Assembly (NCBI GenBank): GCA_015057025.1
Contig: SVFD01000003.1
Location: 186,001-250,000, forward strand
Reading direction: 5' to 3'
DNA: 64,000 bases
Origin: Lachnospiraceae bacterium
GTDB lineage: Bacteria > Bacillota > Clostridia > Lachnospirales > Lachnospiraceae
The position numbers and the translations under genes were made by a program. Position 1 is the first letter of the stretch; each line of letters starts with the position of its first letter. Below the pieces are notes generated by a model. It had not been told where the DNA came from and did not search any database. It saw only the letters and a program-made list of their open reading frames with translations. Of the stretch, positions 17,033 through 25,270 are shown one piece after another.

Positions 17033-18172
17033 ATGAATCGAGCAGGAATATATGTTGACAATTTAACAGGAGAGGCTACTTATCAATCTTTTAAACCAAA
17101 TCCATTACCACCTGTGCCGGAACTTGAAATGGATGAGGAGATTGTAAAACTTTTAATAGATGCCAATAAACAACTTGTAAAACTTGATACTGCATCACAG
17201 TTAATTTCCAATGCGGATTTGTTTATATCAATGTATGTTAGAAAAGAAGCATTAATTTCCTCACAAATAGAAGGCACACAGTGTACTCTTGATGATGTAT
17301 TAGATCCAGAGGTGGAAGCAAATGCAAATCTTGATGTTTCAGATGTTATTAATTATGTGAAAGCAACACAGTATGCATTGAATCGTCTGGAAAGATTGCC
17401 GTTATGCTGCAGATTAATAAGAGAAATACATGAAGTATTAATGGAAAATGTCCGCGGACAGGATAAGACTCCGGGAGAGTTTAGACATTCTCAAAATTGG
17501 ATTGGACCTGCCAATTGTTCATTAAAGGATGCAAGATATATTCCCCCAAATGTAGAAGATATGCAAAACGCAATGTCTGATTTGGAGAAATTTATTAATG
17601 AAAATGTGGATTATGATCCATTAATTCGTGTTGCATTGATTCATTATCAGTTTGAAACAATACATCCGTTTTTGGACGGCAACGGAAGAATCGGAAGACT
17701 TTTGATACTCCTTTATCTGATGGAGCAGGGATTGCTTGCGAAACCGGTCATTTATATATCTTATTTTTTGAAAAAAAACCAGATAGAATATTATGATCGA
17801 ATTAGTGAAGTCAGAAGAAGCGGTAACTTTGAACAATGGATAAGATTCTTTTTGGAGGCATTGAGTAAAGCAGCATCGGATTCTTTGGAAGCAATTCGTC
17901 AGCTTTCTACGTTGCATGATACAAATATAGAAAAACTTCCGAAAACGACTAGAAGTAAAGATAATTTAAGAGCTGTGTTTGATTATATCGAGCAGTATCC
18001 GATTATTGATATTAAGAGAACTGCTAAGGAATTAGATATTAGTTATAATACAGTGGCTACGGCTGTGAAGAAGCTTGTGGGACTTGGCATTTTGCAGGAA
18101 ACAACCAATGCTGCGAGAAATAGAGTGTTTGCGTATGAGGAGTATTTAGGAATATTGAGGAAGGATACGTAA
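17033..18172 (+). CDS. Fic family AMP-transferase with C-terminal winged helix
   Basis: Fic proteins usually transfer AMP from ATP to hydroxyl groups of target proteins. The 379-residue product has a Fic_N region (about 1-90), the Fic core with the complete motif HPFLDGNGRIGR (His211) and a C-terminal winged helix-turn-helix (about 310-379, with IDIKRTAKELDISYNTVATAVKKL). An N-terminal inhibitory motif S76-x3-E80-G81 (SSQIEG) marks it as class II, i.e. self-inhibited. AAAGAGGTG site before the ATG. First gene of an apparent four-gene operon; the next gene starts 4 bp after its stop. Class II Fic-wHTH proteins are often autoregulated, which fits the operator array. Confidence 0.9.
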   Translation: MNRAGIYVDNLTGEATYQSFKPNPLPPVPELEMDEEIVKLLIDANKQLVKLDTASQLISNADLFISMYVRKEALISSQIEGTQCTLDDVLDPEVEANANLDVSDVINYVKATQYALNRLERLPLCCRLIREIHEVLMENVRGQDKTPGEFRHSQNWIGPANCSLKDARYIPPNVEDMQNAMSDLEKFINENVDYDPLIRVALIHYQFETIHPFLDGNGRIGRLLILLYLMEQGLLAKPVIYISYFLKKNQIEYYDRISEVRRSGNFEQWIRFFLEALSKAASDSLEAIRQLSTLHDTNIEKLPKTTRSKDNLRAVFDYIEQYPIIDIKRTAKELDISYNTVATAVKKLVGLGILQETTNAARNRVFAYEEYLGILRKDT

Positions 18173-18176
18173 GAAT

Positions 18177-18935
18177 ATGAGAGAAAAATATACAAATTCT
18201 ATGAAAAAGCATACAGAAAATGCATTTCATAAAGTTAATGATGATTTCAAGATTCAAATAGGAGATATAGAAAGTATTTTAGACTTAGAAGAGGATATGC
18301 TGGCTACATATTGTGCAATTGCACAATTGGATGGAAGAATATTAAATGAATTTACACAAATGGCAATTGTTATTATTAGTAAAAATATAGATTATATTTA
18401 TGCTTCATTTAAACTGACACAGATAGGACAATATGCTGCTGCACGTACAATTTTTAGAAATATATATGAATCAGTAGTAATATTAAAAACGGTTTCTATA
18501 AGTGGTAGCCAACAATTATTATCAGATTGGATGAATGGAAAAAATATAAATATGAGGAAAAAGGTTTTTGAAAAAATACATTCTCCTCAATCTGAAGCAA
18601 TGAAACTCTTGTGGGAAGATTTGTGTAGATTTTGTCATGGAACAGTTTTTTCACGTCAACAATCACATGATTATAATAAGATTAAAGTGGCTATAGAGTA
18701 TAATTTTGTGGTACTCGAAATGCTTTTATATATGAACTATCATGTTTTGAATAGATATGTGTTTTCAGACAATATGAAAGCTATGGCGGATAGAAATATT
18801 TGTACTTTTGAGGATATGGATACAAAGGAAAAGAGAGAGGTGCTACGTCTGAAATTGAAGGAAAGTAAACGTAGTTTATCTAAAGAACCACAAAAAGTAT
18901 TGACTGATTTTTCTAAGGTTTGGAAATATACCTAG
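18177..18935 (+). CDS. Unrecognised helical protein, possibly DUF5677-like
   Basis: A 252-residue predicted soluble, mostly helical protein. No family is certain. The segment QYAAARTIFRNIYESVVILKTV followed about 60 residues later by LCRFCHGTVFSRQQSHDYN resembles the helix-plus-His layout of DUF5677-type proteins, some of which are found near defence genes. It starts 4 bp after fic, with the ribosome site GAGGAAGG inside the end of fic, so translation is probably coupled. Highly AT-rich with frequent ATA codons, unlike the core genes nearby. Function unknown. Confidence 0.75.
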   Translation: MREKYTNSMKKHTENAFHKVNDDFKIQIGDIESILDLEEDMLATYCAIAQLDGRILNEFTQMAIVIISKNIDYIYASFKLTQIGQYAAARTIFRNIYESVVILKTVSISGSQQLLSDWMNGKNINMRKKVFEKIHSPQSEAMKLLWEDLCRFCHGTVFSRQQSHDYNKIKVAIEYNFVVLEMLLYMNYHVLNRYVFSDNMKAMADRNICTFEDMDTKEKREVLRLKLKESKRSLSKEPQKVLTDFSKVWKYT

Positions 18936-19009
18936 TAATACATATAAAAGCTTTTCTAATTTAAAAATGATGTAATTATTTTGCTGTGTAATTAAAACTG
19001 GAGGTAAAT

Positions 19010-19699
19010 ATGCCATTTACAAATGAAATAAAAAAGGAAATATATAAATATTGTGAAAATCATTTGGCAGATGATGCTTGGTATGAAAATCAATTTGACT
19101 TTATTTTGGATGAAGCTATGAAAAAACGTTTAATTAGTGAATTTAAGGCGACTCGTTTTGCTTATAAATTATACGAAGGACTTGAAGCTGAGAATGAAAA
19201 TCTATTGTTTGAAGTTAGAAATCAAATTATAAGTTATGCAACAATATATGAAGCTGTTATTCATTATGTTTTATACAACTATTATCAGGATACAGAACAG
19301 TTTCATGATATGACACATCATACGATTCCAATAAAAATATCGATTCCTGAAGATAAACAAAAAAAACTTCAACAAGAGCTTCTGCATGATAATAAAGAAA
19401 TAGCAACATTTTATTATGGAGAAAAGAAGAAGGAAGAAAAACAAATTAGATTCGATGATAAATGTATTACGGCAAAGAATATAGGGCTTTTGCATGATTT
19501 TGAAAATAGTAAAGGTCAAATAATTGATTTGCCGTCAGAGATTATTGAATTTTATTGGTATCGGAATGGGATTCATTTAATAGCCGAACAAAGAAAAGGA
19601 ATTCAGTATGAGTTAGAACTAAGCAAAAGAGCTTATAGAAGGATGCAACCATTTATTGAACAGATTAAAAGTAAATTAGTAGAAGATGGAAAGTACTAA
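19010..19699 (+). CDS. Unrecognised protein with RNxIH motif (HEPN-like?)
   Basis: A 229-residue protein without a certain family. N-terminal helical half (FAYKLYEGLEAENENLLFEVRNQIISYATIYEAVIHYVLYNYY), a charged linker, then a C-terminal helical part with YRNGIHLIAEQRKGIQYELELSKRAYRRMQPFIEQIK. The R185-N-G-I-H189 spacing is Rx3H, one shorter than the common HEPN Rx4-6H, but RN.IH is seen in HEPN-like proteins. AGGAGG-type site (GGAGG) before the ATG. Same operon direction as fic; the next gene begins within 20 bp of its stop. Confidence 0.75.
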   Translation: MPFTNEIKKEIYKYCENHLADDAWYENQFDFILDEAMKKRLISEFKATRFAYKLYEGLEAENENLLFEVRNQIISYATIYEAVIHYVLYNYYQDTEQFHDMTHHTIPIKISIPEDKQKKLQQELLHDNKEIATFYYGEKKKEEKQIRFDDKCITAKNIGLLHDFENSKGQIIDLPSEIIEFYWYRNGIHLIAEQRKGIQYELELSKRAYRRMQPFIEQIKSKLVEDGKY

Positions 19700-19718
19700 A
19701 AATTGTATGGAGAAAAAC

Positions 19719-20861
19719 ATGGATTCGATTTTAATGGAGCTTAAGGAAACTTTAAAAGACTTTAAAATTATTAATGAAAAAACATATAAAGGAAATGAAA
19801 ATGTAAAAATTGATTATATGGAGAATCCGTTAAACCCTAACTTATTGTCATATTGTTTTAAAAATGTTTTGGGGTTTGAAGTTTATTTTAGAATAGCGGA
19901 AAAAGTGAATTATATTATAGAATTTGATTATAAAAGTACTTATGCAAAGGCTGAGCATAAGAAGATGAGTTATGCTATATATGTTGATGAAAAGTACAAA
20001 ACGGAGATTATTGAAATACTGGAAAACGTAAAGAGTTTATTGGAACAAATATTTACGAGTATAGGAGAACATGCTTTGTTAAATAATAAATTCTATATGA
20101 AAAATGAAGCACCTGAGTATTTTGAAAAAATAAATTTTTTAGAGAATAAAATAGAGCAGTTAAATAGAAATAAGAATAATATTTCTAAAAAACTTAATGG
20201 ACAATTTGATGAAATTAAACAAGAAGGATATATTGTTTGGCGTCCTAAGGGAAGTGACTATTTACATAAGTTAAATTTGGAACTTATATATAATATTGAG
20301 GCATATATCGACACATTTTATTCGGCATTAGAACATGTTTTGACGCTTTTATTTCCATTTACAAATAATTTTTTGAGTGAACACTCATATTATAAATCAT
20401 TTATAAGAAATACAAGATGGGCTTGGGATGCTAAAGTTAATGATGTATGTAAAAATATTATTTCAGACAAATTATTCCAAGAATTAAGAAGGGTTAAAGA
20501 AGTTTATAGAAATCATAATGCGCATGGTGGCTTTTCAAGAGAAATGATGGCATATGTACAGATAACTGATTTTGGTGCCTATCCTTTGTATATTGGAAAA
20601 AATTATTTAAAAGGGTTTCTTGATAATGATGAAGATAAAATTTCGTATGAAATGTATGAGCGCATAAAAGAAATTTTTAATGAATTTTGGACAATGTTAA
20701 AAAAGAACTTTGAAATACCAATGATGATTATTGATAGTGGACTGCCGATTCCTGTTGATACCAAAATATATATGGAAAATATAAAAGGTAAGGATGATGC
20801 TGAGTTGTTTATACAGAAGCAGTGGTATGATATAGATAATCAATCTAATATGGATTGGTGA
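19719..20861 (+). CDS. Unrecognised protein with RNxxAH (HEPN-type) motif
   Basis: A 380-residue protein, no certain family. Charged N-terminal half with a coiled-coil segment (INFLENKIEQLNRNKNNISKKLN), then a helical domain containing LRRVKEVYRNHNAHGGF, where R264-N-x-x-x-H269 is a textbook Rx4H motif of the HEPN ribonuclease superfamily. The start at 19719 has GGAG six bases upstream; an alternative ATG at 19686 would overlap the previous gene by 14 bp. Very AT-rich. As the last gene of the fic operon, it is a candidate RNase effector of a defence or toxin-antitoxin-like cassette (inference). Confidence 0.75.
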   Translation: MDSILMELKETLKDFKIINEKTYKGNENVKIDYMENPLNPNLLSYCFKNVLGFEVYFRIAEKVNYIIEFDYKSTYAKAEHKKMSYAIYVDEKYKTEIIEILENVKSLLEQIFTSIGEHALLNNKFYMKNEAPEYFEKINFLENKIEQLNRNKNNISKKLNGQFDEIKQEGYIVWRPKGSDYLHKLNLELIYNIEAYIDTFYSALEHVLTLLFPFTNNFLSEHSYYKSFIRNTRWAWDAKVNDVCKNIISDKLFQELRRVKEVYRNHNAHGGFSREMMAYVQITDFGAYPLYIGKNYLKGFLDNDEDKISYEMYERIKEIFNEFWTMLKKNFEIPMMIIDSGLPIPVDTKIYMENIKGKDDAELFIQKQWYDIDNQSNMDW

Positions 20862-20877
20862 AAAATATAGTCATTAC

Positions 20878-20904
20878 TAAATTTTGTGCAATGCACAGAA
20901 TTTA
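20878..20904 (+). other. Hairpin after the last island gene
   Basis: A 12-bp inverted repeat (one T-G pair) around an AAT loop, 17 bp after the stop of the preceding gene. No T run follows, so its role as a terminator is doubtful; it may end the transcript by processing or mark the element end. Confidence 0.4.
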
Positions 20905-20978
20905 GGAGTGGTATCGTCATTTATGGAGAAAAACATCAGAATATGCAGAAAATTGTTGCTCCTTACTTGACACGAACG

Positions 20979-21066
20979 TGAGCGGCAGCCCAATTATACA
21001 GAATGGGAAGATTATCGGTGCTGTGACTCACGTATTGGTAAATGAACCGGAGAAGGGGTATGGGAT
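20979..21066 (+). repeat. Right 88-bp direct repeat (attR-like)
   Basis: Identical over 88 bases to 16219-16306 within spoIVB. On its left it is preceded by non-spoIVB sequence; on its right it continues into a different but plausible spoIVB tail. Confidence 0.93.
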
Positions 21067-21100
21067 ATTCCTCGAATCTATATTAAATCATGGAAATTAA
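20979..21100 (+). pseudogene. Displaced native 3' end of spoIVB
   Basis: Encodes only the last 39 codons, beginning at the catalytic SGSP and ending [14 protein letters not shown] before a TAA at 21098-21100. It lacks any start or N-terminal part. The terminator directly behind it indicates that this is the original chromosomal end of spoIVB, separated from the gene body by the island. Confidence 0.85.
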
Positions 21101-21124
21101 GAAGGCCGGTTGGCCTTCTTTTTT
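21099..21124 (+). terminator. Intrinsic terminator (original spoIVB terminator)
   Basis: Perfect 9-bp stem AAGAAGGCC/GGCCTTCTT with GGTT loop, followed by T's. It overlaps the stop codon of the spoIVB remnant. Confidence 0.88.
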
Positions 21125-21239
21125 AATGACTTGTATTATGGTGTATGATATAATTAATGAAGAAAACTTGAAGTTTATAGATTATATATTGATAATATTC
21201 TTATAGTTTAAATCTTGTATAGTGTTTTTAGGAGGAAAA

Positions 21240-22025
21240 ATGATTTATAGTAAAAAGAAAATGGAAGAAATTGTAGGCGAAATTACAAAACTGGTCGCTG
21301 AGTATTCTGAATATCCGAAGGTGAAAAAAGGTGTTAATATTGAAAGTACTGATAAAATTATTTGGTCTAAGGGCAGGATAGAACCTTTTTGTACCGATTA
21401 TATAACAGAGATAAATGATAATACCATTATTCCAAGAAAGTTACTAAAAAAGGAACCCAAAATCAAAGATTATGTATCAGTACATCATATGGCTGATAAT
21501 ACCCCTGTCTATTCAAAGTTTTATAGTGATAAGGATAACGTTATATATGAGCAATTTTTCATAAAAAAGAAAAATTTGCTTATAGGTGCATTGTTCCATT
21601 ACAGTGACAAAAAGTTGTGTAGGTTAACAGTTGAGCATTTTGATGAAAAAGGTCGTCCAATCGAGTTTGACCGTTTTTCGCTGGATGGTGAATCAAAGCG
21701 AAAGCTTGACAGTATATTTTATACTTATGATAACGACAGAATTATTAAGGCTGAATCAATATTCAGTTTAGATATTGATCGTGAATTGAAATTATACGAT
21801 GATGAGCTATATGTAAAGATTGGTTTAATTCTAGATCCATCAATAGAAAGAATGAATCCTGAAAGTGTTGAAACATTTGATTTTAATTATAATGACAAAA
21901 TAGAATTAGACTCTTATACAAGAACTGCATTCTCGTATGGAAGGGTTATAAGTCACAAATGGAAAATCAAGAAAAGTATTATAAAAAGTTACATAGAATG
22001 TGGTATTGGGTGGCTTGGTAAATAA
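21240..22025 (+). CDS. Hypothetical protein
   Basis: A 261-residue protein of unknown family; no signal peptide or membrane segment. A middle stretch (HFDEKGRPIEFDRFSLDGESKRKLDSIFYTYDNDRIIKAE) has an alternating beta-strand look with Y/F-D-x-N/D-G patterns reminiscent of repetitive beta proteins or some immunity proteins, but no assignment is justified. Excellent GGAGG site; a TTG at 21222 would overlap that site and is rejected. Lies just outside the island boundary between two terminators, so it is a single-gene unit. Confidence 0.7.
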   Translation: MIYSKKKMEEIVGEITKLVAEYSEYPKVKKGVNIESTDKIIWSKGRIEPFCTDYITEINDNTIIPRKLLKKEPKIKDYVSVHHMADNTPVYSKFYSDKDNVIYEQFFIKKKNLLIGALFHYSDKKLCRLTVEHFDEKGRPIEFDRFSLDGESKRKLDSIFYTYDNDRIIKAESIFSLDIDRELKLYDDELYVKIGLILDPSIERMNPESVETFDFNYNDKIELDSYTRTAFSYGRVISHKWKIKKSIIKSYIECGIGWLGK

Positions 22026-22162
22026 AATATAAGATAATAAACCTAAATGCTTTAGTTGGTAAATATGTCAATATCGAATATCCTCTTTCTAATGGTAAGA
22101 GGGTGAAATTTTTAGATAACAAGACAACTTATCTGGGTAATCAATTGGAATTAGTCATACAT

Positions 22163-22211
22163 ATAGCCATTATGGAGATGGTGTTCTCTGTAATGGCTAT
22201 TTATTTTTATT
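22163..22211 (+). terminator. Intrinsic terminator after hypothetical gene
   Basis: Ten-bp stem (22163-22172 with 22191-22200) followed by a T-rich tail. The rest of the 292-bp gap (22026-22317) holds a possible -10 TATAAT at 22267-22272 for the next gene and no gene. Confidence 0.75.
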
Positions 22212-22317
22212 ATAAAAATATTTATAAAATAAACACAAATCTCTTTTCTTGTTCGACAAATATTGCTATAATAATACACAATGGTGTTTTTATGCATCGG
22301 TCGAACAGGAGATTGAG

Positions 22318-25254
22318 ATGAGCAGTACACTTGTGGATTTACAGGAATATGTAAAAAGCATAGCGGAGAGATTTGCAGACAGAGATGCCTATCGTTATTT
22401 GGTTGACGGAAAGGTGGTTTCAAAATCCTATCCGGAGTTTAAAGATAATATTTTTTCACTTGCTACATGGTTGAATAAATCTGGATATCAGAGAAAACAT
22501 ATTGCGATTTTAGGCGGAACAAGTTATGAGTGGATTGTAAGTTTTCTTGCGATTGCCTGCAGTAATAATGTAGTAATACCTTTGGACAAAATGCTACCCA
22601 AATCAGACATTTATAACCTTCTCGATATGGGTGATGTGGATTTTGTCTTCTATTCGGAGGAATTTGCTTCATATTTCCATGATTACACAGAAGACAGAGA
22701 AATTCTTTGTTTTACGGATATGCGTTTTACGGATGCGATGAAAACAAAAGAAGAGGAGCTTCCTTCGATTAATCCCAAGGAAATGGCGGAATTGCTTTTT
22801 ACATCAGGAACTACCGGAATGAGCAAGGGGGTAATGCTTTCCCAGGAAAACATTATGGCCAACATTAATGAAATTTATCGCTTGGATTATGCAAGTAATG
22901 TAAAAGGGCAGCCTGTAGTTATGTCTGTGTTACCCATTCATCATACTTTTGAGCTTACCGTAGACAATCTCGGTACGCTTAATTGCGGTGCCACCATATG
23001 CATCAACGATAAAATGGAGAATATCGTAAGTAACATGCAGCTTTTTAAGCCTGCTGTTATCCTTGTGGTTCCTGCCATTGCGGAAGTTTTTTATAAAAAA
23101 TTAAAAGAAGCAACTTCCAAAGGAAAAGAAAAACGTCTGCTTAAGTTTGCAAAGATTGTTTCCAAAGTGCTTCGTGCATTTCGTATTGATGCAAGAAGAA
23201 AGTTGTATAAAAAGATTATTGACCGTCTCGGAGGAAATATTACCAATATTATTGTAGGCGGAGCGGCGCTTCGACCGGAGGTTGTGGAATATTTTAACCA
23301 GTTCGGAATTAATATGTATCAGGGTTACGGTCTTACGGAGTGTGCGCCTTTGGTGGCTGCAGAGAATCCTACTACAAAGCGTACGGGTTCGGTAGGTAAG
23401 GTTGTAAGTTATTTAGAGTCTAAAATCGTGGATGGTGAAATTCTTGTAAAAGGCCCCGGCATTATGCTGGGATATTATAAGGATGAAGAGGCGACGAGAG
23501 AAGCCATTGACGAGGACGGATGGTTTCATACCGGTGACTTGGGGCATTTTGACGAAGATGGCTTCTTGCAGATTACAGGTCGTTCCAAGAACCTGATTAT
23601 TCTGGACAATGGTAAAAATGTATATCCGGAAGAATTGGAAGCCAAGATTAAGCCGATTTCCGGTGTAAAAGATGTTATGGTATATGCAGAAGGAAACCGT
23701 ATTGCGGCGGTGGTTGTTCCCACCCTTTACAGCGACAGAGAGCTTCGCAAGTCCATTAAGGCTGAGATTGTTTTGATTAATGAAAATCTTCCGACTTATC
23801 AGAAGATTACTGCAACGCATTTTGTTTCTTGGGAATTACCCAAGACCACAACCTTAAAAACCAAGCGTAAAGAAACCATGGAGCGCTTAGAAGAACAGTT
23901 AAATAAAAAGAAAGTTGAGTATGTTGCACCTACAACAGAGGAGCAGAAGCGTATTGTTGATGCTTTTGCCCAAGTACTTAGCAAGGAAAAAGTGGGAATC
24001 TATGATGATTTCTTTGAGTTGGGCGGAGATAGTCTGGCGGCTTTTGAAACAGCTGCACTTCTTGGCATTCAGGCACAGGATATTTATGAATATTCCACTC
24101 CGGAGAAGTTAGAGCAGACATTACTTTTAAACGACCACGAAAATGATAAAGAAGGTAATGTAGATGTAAACAGTCTTATTGTGCATAATTCCAATCTGGA
24201 ATATGAAACGCATCCGAAATACATTCTTTTAACAGGTGCGACAGGCTTTTTAGGAGCCCATGTTTTATGGCAACTTCTGAAGAAAAAAATGAATGTAGTC
24301 TGTCTGGTGCGTAACGAAGAAAGATTACATTCCACCATGAAGGAATATTTCCCCAAAGAGTTTGAGTTTATGTCTTATAAAGTCGTTGTGGGAGATATTG
24401 AGAAAGAGCATTTTGGCTTGAAGCGTGAAAAGTATGAGAAACTTGTGGGACGTGTGGATATGGTAATTCACACTGCGGCTAACGTTCAGCATGCCGGTCA
24501 TTATTCGGATTTTGAACGTACCAATGTTATCGGAACACAGAATGTTATTGATTTCTGTAAGGATGCCAATGCGGTACTTCATCATACTTCAACAGCAAGT
24601 GTTTGCGGTGCGGGTACTGTAAGTCAGAGTAACCCGGATGCAATCTTTGATGAGAACTGCCTTGATATCGGTCAGAATTACGTTCAAAATGTTTATATCC
24701 GTTCCAAGTATAAGGCGGAAGAACGTGTTCTGATGGCAAGAAAAGAAGGATTAAAAGCAAATATTTACCGAATCGGTAATCTTACTTGGAGAATGTATGA
24801 CGGTAAGTTCCAAAAGAATGCCCAGGACAACGGTTTTATCGGCAGATGTAAGGGACTCTTGAAGGTAAGGGTATATAGTGATGAGTTGAATGCTTATCCC
24901 ATCGATTTTACGGCAGTGGACGAGTGTGCCATTGCATTTGTAACGCTGGCACTTCATAATCGTGTCAATAATATTTATCACCTGTATAACCCTAATATGT
25001 ACAGTGTGGAAAACCTTACTAAGCGACTTTTGATTCACTGTAAAAGAGTTCCGCAGAAGGTATTTGACAAACAGGTAAAAGAGAAGATTCAGGATAAAGA
25101 AGTTGCGATTTTATCCTTTTACAGTTCTATTGCTACGATTTCCAAGAATATTACCATGCGAAGCGATTTTACCATTAATATGTTAAAAGACTTAGGATTT
25201 ACGTGGTCTAAGGTTGATTTAAAATATCTGAAATATTTAAGAAAGATGGTTTAA
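22318..25254 (+). CDS. Adenylation/carrier/thioester-reductase protein (CAR-like)
   Basis: A 978-residue multidomain enzyme resembling carboxylic acid reductases or NRPS-like reductases. Domain 1 (about 1-515): acyl adenylation with LLFTSGTTGMSKGVM near 160, GYGLTECAPLVA, and GWFHTGDLG...ITGRSKNLIILDNGKNVYPEE. Domain 2 (about 540-610): phosphopantetheine carrier with DDFFELGGDSLAAFE, Ser572 as the attachment site. Domain 3 (about 630-978): Lys2-type NAD(P)H reductase with LLTGATGFLGAHV near 640 and YIRSKYKAEE. It should load a carboxylic acid as thioester and release an aldehyde or alcohol. ATG 22318 follows AGGAG; the longer frame to 22249 is unsupported. Two HgdC/HgdB-like genes follow within 16 bp and 4 bp. 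Substrate unknown. Confidence 0.85.
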   Translation: MSSTLVDLQEYVKSIAERFADRDAYRYLVDGKVVSKSYPEFKDNIFSLATWLNKSGYQRKHIAILGGTSYEWIVSFLAIACSNNVVIPLDKMLPKSDIYNLLDMGDVDFVFYSEEFASYFHDYTEDREILCFTDMRFTDAMKTKEEELPSINPKEMAELLFTSGTTGMSKGVMLSQENIMANINEIYRLDYASNVKGQPVVMSVLPIHHTFELTVDNLGTLNCGATICINDKMENIVSNMQLFKPAVILVVPAIAEVFYKKLKEATSKGKEKRLLKFAKIVSKVLRAFRIDARRKLYKKIIDRLGGNITNIIVGGAALRPEVVEYFNQFGINMYQGYGLTECAPLVAAENPTTKRTGSVGKVVSYLESKIVDGEILVKGPGIMLGYYKDEEATREAIDEDGWFHTGDLGHFDEDGFLQITGRSKNLIILDNGKNVYPEELEAKIKPISGVKDVMVYAEGNRIAAVVVPTLYSDRELRKSIKAEIVLINENLPTYQKITATHFVSWELPKTTTLKTKRKETMERLEEQLNKKKVEYVAPTTEEQKRIVDAFAQVLSKEKVGIYDDFFELGGDSLAAFETAALLGIQAQDIYEYSTPEKLEQTLLLNDHENDKEGNVDVNSLIVHNSNLEYETHPKYILLTGATGFLGAHVLWQLLKKKMNVVCLVRNEERLHSTMKEYFPKEFEFMSYKVVVGDIEKEHFGLKREKYEKLVGRVDMVIHTAANVQHAGHYSDFERTNVIGTQNVIDFCKDANAVLHHTSTASVCGAGTVSQSNPDAIFDENCLDIGQNYVQNVYIRSKYKAEERVLMARKEGLKANIYRIGNLTWRMYDGKFQKNAQDNGFIGRCKGLLKVRVYSDELNAYPIDFTAVDECAIAFVTLALHNRVNNIYHLYNPNMYSVENLTKRLLIHCKRVPQKVFDKQVKEKIQDKEVAILSFYSSIATISKNITMRSDFTINMLKDLGFTWSKVDLKYLKYLRKMV

Positions 25255-25270
25255 AGAACGGAGTTTTATC

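Larger units (their letters stand above)
16307..21066 (+). mobile_element. Accessory island integrated at spoIVB 3' end
   Basis: A 4.76-kb block delimited by the two 88-bp direct repeats, so one repeat plus the block is the inserted unit. The inserted DNA supplies a new stop and tail for spoIVB on the left, and the displaced original 3' end with its terminator lies on the right. The cargo is markedly AT-rich (many ATA, AAA and TTA codons) compared with spoIVB and the 22-29 kb genes. Cargo: Phd-like antitoxin, Fic protein and three unknown proteins. No recombinase is encoded, so integration used an enzyme supplied in trans or a single crossover of a circular molecule. Confidence 0.75.

Noticed and set aside
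22103-22321. Short + strand frame before the CAR-like gene
   Set aside because: It runs through a clear terminator hairpin (22163-22200) and the promoter region; no ribosome site.
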